In this document: in pieces, positions 60,196 through 64,000 of the stretch
How the letters are laid out: each line of letters begins with the position of its first letter
Numbering within the stretch: position 1 is the first letter of the stretch
Assembly (NCBI RefSeq): GCF_002737755.1
Contig: NZ_PEGH01000020.1
Coordinates: 248,001-312,000, forward strand
Source of the DNA: Caulobacter sp. BP25
GTDB taxonomy: Bacteria > Pseudomonadota > Alphaproteobacteria > Caulobacterales > Caulobacteraceae
Direction: 5' to 3'
DNA: 64,000 nt
Program-made: the position numbers and the translations under genes
The notes under the pieces: model-generated
The model's database searches: none
What the model saw: only the letters and a program-made list of their open reading frames with translations
Told to the model about the DNA's origin: nothing

Positions 60196-61097
60196 CAGTC
60201 GTCCAACCGCGCCGGTGTCTCGATGACATAGCCGCGCCGACGCAGCTGATCGAGCACGCCGCCCTCGCGCAGCAGGGGCGTCATGCTGACGAAAGCCACC
60301 GCGCCCTCACGGCGCTCCAGCATGCCCGCGATCGCCTCCGCCATGCCGGTCTCGCCAGCCGCCAGCGAGTCCTGCAGACTCCTGATGGCTTGAAGACAGG
60401 GGTCGTAGGCGGCCGGACCGACCAGCAGCGCCCTCACGTCGCCGTTCATCCAGGCTTGCGCCCGCTGCTGGCGCTGCGCCGCCGGGTCACGCGGCCGGAT
60501 CGCCCAGCGAACGCAGTTGAGGCTGTCGCCGCCGCCCGCCGCGAAACCGACCCTCATCGCCTGGGCCTGGTCGCCGGAGATAAACACCAGCTTCGCGCCC
60601 AGCCGACGCGCCTTCCCCTCGAGATCCAGCGCAATCCCCGGCACGGGCTTGGCGCGGCTTTCGAGGTCGGTCTTGATCAGGATGCCCGCGAAGTTGGGCC
60701 GAAACCTGCCATAGAGTTCGACCTTCTGCCCGGCTGCGGCGGCGATCTCTGTCAAGCGCGCGCGCTCGGACTCGGTCAGCTCGACCAGCCAGTCGCGGTC
60801 GGCTCGCACCAGCTCGCGCGAGAAGTTGGTCTGGCTGGAGCGAATGGCGATGACGCGTCGCGTCGCCTTCACCCGGCGATTGAAAGCCTTGTCGTCCCAA
60901 TTCGCCGAGGCGGGTACGGACACGCCGACGCCCAATACCCAAACCTTGGCGTCGCCCTTGCTGACACTCCACCAGGCGGGGCCCGGAGTGCGGGCGTTGA
61001 CCACCAGCGCCTCGACCAGGGCGGGTTGGTCCACGTCCTGAGCCCAGGCGGGCGCCGCGCCGAGCGCCAGCATCAGAGCGATCAAAACGGCCTTCAC
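60195..61097 (-). CDS. TraB/GumN family protein without catalytic histidines (copy 3)
   Basis: A 300-residue exported protein (signal MKAVLIALMLALGAAPAWA-Q). The N-terminal PGPAWWSVSKGDAKVWVLG aligns with the first TraB/GumN motif, where the metal-binding GxxH would be; here it is GVGVSVP. The second GxxH near the C-terminus is also lost (AVAFVSMTPLLREGG). The mature chain contains no histidine at all. This argues against metallopeptidase activity. Last of three tandem paralogues, 56 bases after copy 2. Confidence 0.82.
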   Translation of the reverse strand: MKAVLIALMLALGAAPAWAQDVDQPALVEALVVNARTPGPAWWSVSKGDAKVWVLGVGVSVPASANWDDKAFNRRVKATRRVIAIRSSQTNFSRELVRADRDWLVELTESERARLTEIAAAAGQKVELYGRFRPNFAGILIKTDLESRAKPVPGIALDLEGKARRLGAKLVFISGDQAQAMRVGFAAGGGDSLNCVRWAIRPRDPAAQRQQRAQAWMNGDVRALLVGPAAYDPCLQAIRSLQDSLAAGETGMAEAIAGMLERREGAVAFVSMTPLLREGGVLDQLRRRGYVIETPARLDD

Positions 61098-61153
61098 GAG
61101 CGTCCCCGCCTCAACCTTGAGACTGTGATCTCAGAGCCGAAGCGGGCGCGCCG

Positions 61154-62095
61154 TCAATCCCCCGGCGTCCGCACGGTGATCCCACGCGCCCGCAGCTTGT
61201 CCAGCACGCCGTTCTCGGCCACCAGACCGCGCATCTGGTAGTAGGCCACGGCGTGGCCGGGGGTCTTCAGCAGGTTCGCCAGCGCCTCGACCTCGTCGTC
61301 CACCGACTGGCGCTTGGCGTCAGAGACGCCGGGCAGGGCCAGCTCGCAGCGTTCGGCGCCGCGCGGTCCGGCCAAGGCGTCCTTCACCCGTCCTTGCGCC
61401 CAGGCGTCGGCCGCAGCACGCGCCGAGGCGGGGCCGACCTCTGTCAGGTCAAGGATTTCCGAAAGACAGGTCAGGCCCGCGTCCTCGTTATGCCCCCGGA
61501 CCAGACCCTTGATCATCGGCATGGCCTTGTGGGTTCCGGCCGAACGAACCTTGACCCCTCGCCCGCGCGCGGCGCGCTCGATGGCCTTGTCCGGCTCGGC
61601 GGTGTCCATCCTGGCCTTTTTCGTGCTGGCGCCCGCCAGCTTCAGGCCGACGAACAGCGGCTTCCAGGTCTTCCAGCCCTCCGGCTTCTTGGGTTCAACC
61701 GCCGCCCACGCGCGGCCGGTGCGCGCGGCCAGCGCGGGTTCGCGCGCGGCCCATGCCCCGTCGCCCCGCAAGCTTCTGGCCAGCTTCAGCATGGCCGGGA
61801 TGTCGGTCAGACCCGCCCGCCACTCGGGCGGCGTCAGCAGGGCGAAGGCACCGTCCAGGCGGCGGTCCAGCACGGACCTGTCCCAGGCCATGCCCTTGGG
61901 CAGGGCCGTCGGCGTGCCCAGGACGTAAATCGTGGTGTCGGCGTCGGAGACGCGCCACCAGGCCGGTCCCGGCAGCTTGGCGCTGACCACCAAGGCTTCC
62001 ACCACATTGGCCTCGGGATCGTCGATCGCCTGCGCGTTCGCCGAAGACGCCAAGGCGGCTCCGGCCAAGGCCAGGCCGATTAGAACTGCTCGCAT
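61154..62095 (-). CDS. TraB/GumN family protein without catalytic histidines (copy 2)
   Basis: A 313-residue exported protein (signal ending ANA-Q). PGPAWWRVSDADTTIYVLGTP replaces the usual GTIH motif, and the C-terminal motif reads AVAYYQMRGLVAENGVLD. The three paralogues share the frame PGPAWW...VLG/VMG at the start and GGVLD/NGVLD-RL-RxRG at the end, while the middle has diverged. Likely periplasmic. Function unknown. Confidence 0.82.
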   Translation of the reverse strand: MRAVLIGLALAGAALASSANAQAIDDPEANVVEALVVSAKLPGPAWWRVSDADTTIYVLGTPTALPKGMAWDRSVLDRRLDGAFALLTPPEWRAGLTDIPAMLKLARSLRGDGAWAAREPALAARTGRAWAAVEPKKPEGWKTWKPLFVGLKLAGASTKKARMDTAEPDKAIERAARGRGVKVRSAGTHKAMPMIKGLVRGHNEDAGLTCLSEILDLTEVGPASARAAADAWAQGRVKDALAGPRGAERCELALPGVSDAKRQSVDDEVEALANLLKTPGHAVAYYQMRGLVAENGVLDKLRARGITVRTPGD

Positions 62096-62152
62096 TTCCC
62101 CTCCCCGTGTCGAGGCTCAACCTTCGCGGGACCGTGTGGCGGAAGCTTGGCC

Positions 62153-63163
62153 TTATTCGGGCGCGGTCACGGTGAAGCCCTTGGCGCGCAGACGGTCAAG
62201 CACCCCGCCTTCGGTCAGCAGCGCGCGTAGCTCGATCACCGCCACCGCCTTGCCAGGCTTCTTCAGCGCCGAGGTGATCGCCCCGACCGCCTCGTCCTGG
62301 CCATCCTTGAACTGGCGCGCGATCCAGGGCGTCGAGGCCAGGCACCGCTGATAGCCGCGCTCGGCCGCGACCACCGCGCGTACCTGCCCCTCGGCCCACT
62401 GGTCGGCGGTCTCGCGCACGCCCGCCAGACCGTTCTCGACCTCCTTCAGGCCCGCGTCCAGGCACAACTCCTGCAGCGGCTGAGGGGCGTCGGCCAGAGA
62501 CTTGACCATGCCGATCAGGTCGTAGTCGTCCAGCTTCTTGACGCGCGGTTGGACGGCGATGTCCTTGCTCTTGGCAAGGTCGCGGAAGCGATCCACGGAC
62601 TTGCCCAGGCTGATCGAGACCCCATCGCCGCCACGGCTGTTGGCGACGATGAAGCCCGCCAGCGCGGGCTTGAGCTTGTCGTACTCGTCCGCCTTCTTGC
62701 CCCTCGCCTTCAACTGCCTCTCGAGCCGGGCGCGCAGATCAGGCGGCAGGGTGTCACGCATCGGACGCTCCACCATGAACTCCTTGCCGCGCCCGGGGAT
62801 CAGACCCAGCAGGCTAAGAATTCTGACCTCGGGCTGCTGGCCGATGATCAGCACACTGGCGCCGTCCAGCCGACGGCGCAGCACCGAGTCGTCGAAGTCC
62901 AGCTTGTCCGGCATGAAGGCCGGAACGCCCATTACATAGACCGTGGTGTCGCCGTCGGCGACCTTCCACCAGGCTGGCCCTGGCAGGCGCGCGTTGACGA
63001 TCAGTTCCTCGACCAGGTTGGCCTGGCTGTCGACGGGCGTCAGGTCCACGGGCTTGGTCTGATGGATCGAGACCTCGTTCTTGCCCTGAACCTGAGCGAA
63101 GGCGCAGCCGCCGCACAACAACGAAAACGCCAGGCCGGCGGCGGCGAAACGGGTCAGGGTCAC
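62153..63163 (-). CDS. TraB/GumN family protein without catalytic histidines (copy 1)
   Basis: A 336-residue exported protein (signal cleaved near AFA-Q). PGPAWWKVADGDTTVYVMGVP stands at the first motif and AVAVIELRALLTEGGVLDRL at the second, again without the histidines. First gene of the triplet, transcribed divergently from mutL. The three genes have gaps of 57 and 56 bases, so they are probably one transcript produced by tandem duplication. Confidence 0.82.
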   Translation of the reverse strand: MTLTRFAAAGLAFSLLCGGCAFAQVQGKNEVSIHQTKPVDLTPVDSQANLVEELIVNARLPGPAWWKVADGDTTVYVMGVPAFMPDKLDFDDSVLRRRLDGASVLIIGQQPEVRILSLLGLIPGRGKEFMVERPMRDTLPPDLRARLERQLKARGKKADEYDKLKPALAGFIVANSRGGDGVSISLGKSVDRFRDLAKSKDIAVQPRVKKLDDYDLIGMVKSLADAPQPLQELCLDAGLKEVENGLAGVRETADQWAEGQVRAVVAAERGYQRCLASTPWIARQFKDGQDEAVGAITSALKKPGKAVAVIELRALLTEGGVLDRLRAKGFTVTAPE

Positions 63164-63261
63164 TATCTGTCTTCCTCGAACGGCGGCGGAATCGAGCTAA
63201 GCTTCCCGATCTCCCTTCTGGTTGGCTGATCGGCTTTCGTTCGACAACTTAAGGAGTTGCA

Positions 63262-64000
63262 ATGTCGGCGGGTCCGCCGGCCTGCTTCGTGAAAGTCCGC
63301 TTGATGCCCATCCGCCGCCTGCCGCCCGAGACCGTCAACCGCATCGCCGCCGGCGAGGTGGTCGAACGGCCCGCGAGCGCGATCAAGGAGCTGGTCGACA
63401 ACGCCATCGACGCGGGCGCCACGCGGATCGAGGTCGAGGCCCATGGCGGCGGCCTGACCCGCATCCTGGTCGCCGACGACGGCTGCGGCCTGTCGGCCGA
63501 GGAGCTGCCGGTGGCCATCGAGCGCCACGCGACCTCGAAACTCGCGCCCGACGCCGACGGCCTGTGGGACCTCTTGCGCATCCACACCATGGGCTTCCGG
63601 GGCGAGGCCCTGCCGTCGATCGGCTCGGTGGCGCGGCTGCAGATCAGCTCGCGGGCCAAGGGCGAGAAGGACGCCTTCTCGATCCTGGTCGAGGGCGGTC
63701 AGGTGGGCGACGTCGCCCCCGCCGCCTTCCCCGGTCCGCACGGGGCGCGGATCGAGGTGCGGGATCTGTTCTACGCAACGCCAGCCCGCCTGAAGTTCAT
63801 GAAGTCCGAACGCGCCGAGGCCCTGGCGATCACCGAGGAGATCAAGCGCCAGGCCATGGCCAATGAGAGCGTCGGCTTCTCGCTGGACATCGACGGCCGC
63901 CGGGTGCTGCGCCTGCCGCCCGAGCATCCGGGACCGCAGGGGCGCCTGGCGCGCCTGGCCGCCGTGCTGGGTCGCGAGTTCCAGGAGAACGCCCTGGAGA
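63262..64000 (+). CDS. mutL: DNA mismatch repair protein MutL, N-terminal part (runs off the window)
   Basis: The first 246 codons of MutL. GHKL ATPase motifs are present: [45 protein letters not shown] and the motif with Lys in [11 protein letters not shown]. It couples MutS mismatch recognition to strand removal. The ATG at 63262 has a perfect AAGGAG six bases upstream and adds 14 residues before the usual MPIRRLPPE start at 63304; either may be used. The C-terminal dimerisation domain lies beyond the window. Confidence 0.95.
   Translation, partial: MSAGPPACFVKVRLMPIRRLPPETVNRIAAGEVVERPASAIKELVDNAIDAGATRIEVEAHGGGLTRILVADDGCGLSAEELPVAIERHATSKLAPDADGLWDLLRIHTMGFRGEALPSIGSVARLQISSRAKGEKDAFSILVEGGQVGDVAPAAFPGPHGARIEVRDLFYATPARLKFMKSERAEALAITEEIKRQAMANESVGFSLDIDGRRVLRLPPEHPGPQGRLARLAAVLGREFQENALE

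Overview
This window is about 64 kb of GC-rich chromosomal DNA from an alphaproteobacterium, most likely Caulobacter or a close relative. That placement is inferred from several points: uniformly high third-position GC, many TonB-dependent receptors and two-component proteins, a TipF-like degenerate EAL protein (a Caulobacter flagellar factor) divergent from feoAB, and an rpsL-rpsG-fusA-tuf operon. No rRNA, tRNA, CRISPR array, prophage or intact insertion sequence was found. Most of the window reads as core genome, with a few local anomalies.

Layout. 0.1-2.6 kb: low-specificity threonine aldolase, a four-TM membrane protein, and heat-shock sigma factor rpoH. 2.7-8 kb: two TonB-dependent receptors flanking an alpha/beta hydrolase. 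8-12.4 kb: a minus-strand signalling cluster of two paralogous membrane hybrid histidine kinases and a receiver protein whose phospho-acceptor Asp is Glu. 12.5-14.6 kb: purA and a PagL-like outer-membrane protein. 14.7-20.4 kb: hydroxy-amino-acid catabolism (threonine dehydratase, D-threonine aldolase-like enzyme, sdaA) with an M28 peptidase. 20.5-28.1 kb: DUF72, DUF1295, SCP2-type thiolase, a tandem-duplicated HxlR regulator, a HisKA_2 sensor kinase and a large-subunit catalase. 28.1-29.1 kb: a low-coding-density patch with atypical composition and a minus-strand gene broken by an in-frame TAG. 29.4-33.8 kb: the str operon on the minus strand. 34-47.6 kb: a TM protein, GST, acyl-CoA dehydrogenase, class C beta-lactamase-like hydrolase, two TetR regulators, a HIG1 protein, a cobalamin adenosyltransferase, etfBA, a KamA/EpmB radical-SAM enzyme, 3-hydroxyacyl-CoA dehydrogenase and an AraC regulator. 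47.8-51.5 kb: feoAB divergent from tipF. 51.6-60.1 kb: an Ada N-domain/2OG-oxygenase pair, nnrU, a HAD phosphatase, a MaoC hydratase, ribF, ileS, lspA and a DUF3035 lipoprotein. 60.2-64 kb: three tandem TraB/GumN paralogues lacking the family's histidines, then mutL running off the end.

How genes work together. etfBA, 3-hydroxyacyl-CoA dehydrogenase, acyl-CoA dehydrogenase, thiolase and MaoC hydratase indicate fatty-acid or acyl-CoA oxidation. The threonine/serine enzymes form a loose amino-acid catabolic group. The Ada-N/oxygenase pair is a likely alkylation-damage operon. feoAB carries a candidate Fur box.

Most notable observations: a lower-GC, rare-codon tract of about 340 bp inside the editing domain of ileS; a MITE-like repeat present twice with 27-bp perfect terminal inverted repeats in one copy; the Glu-receiver/twin hybrid kinase cluster; the histidine-less GumN triplet; the doubled HxlR regulator with a palindrome in its divergent promoter; and the interrupted gene at 28.4-28.8 kb.
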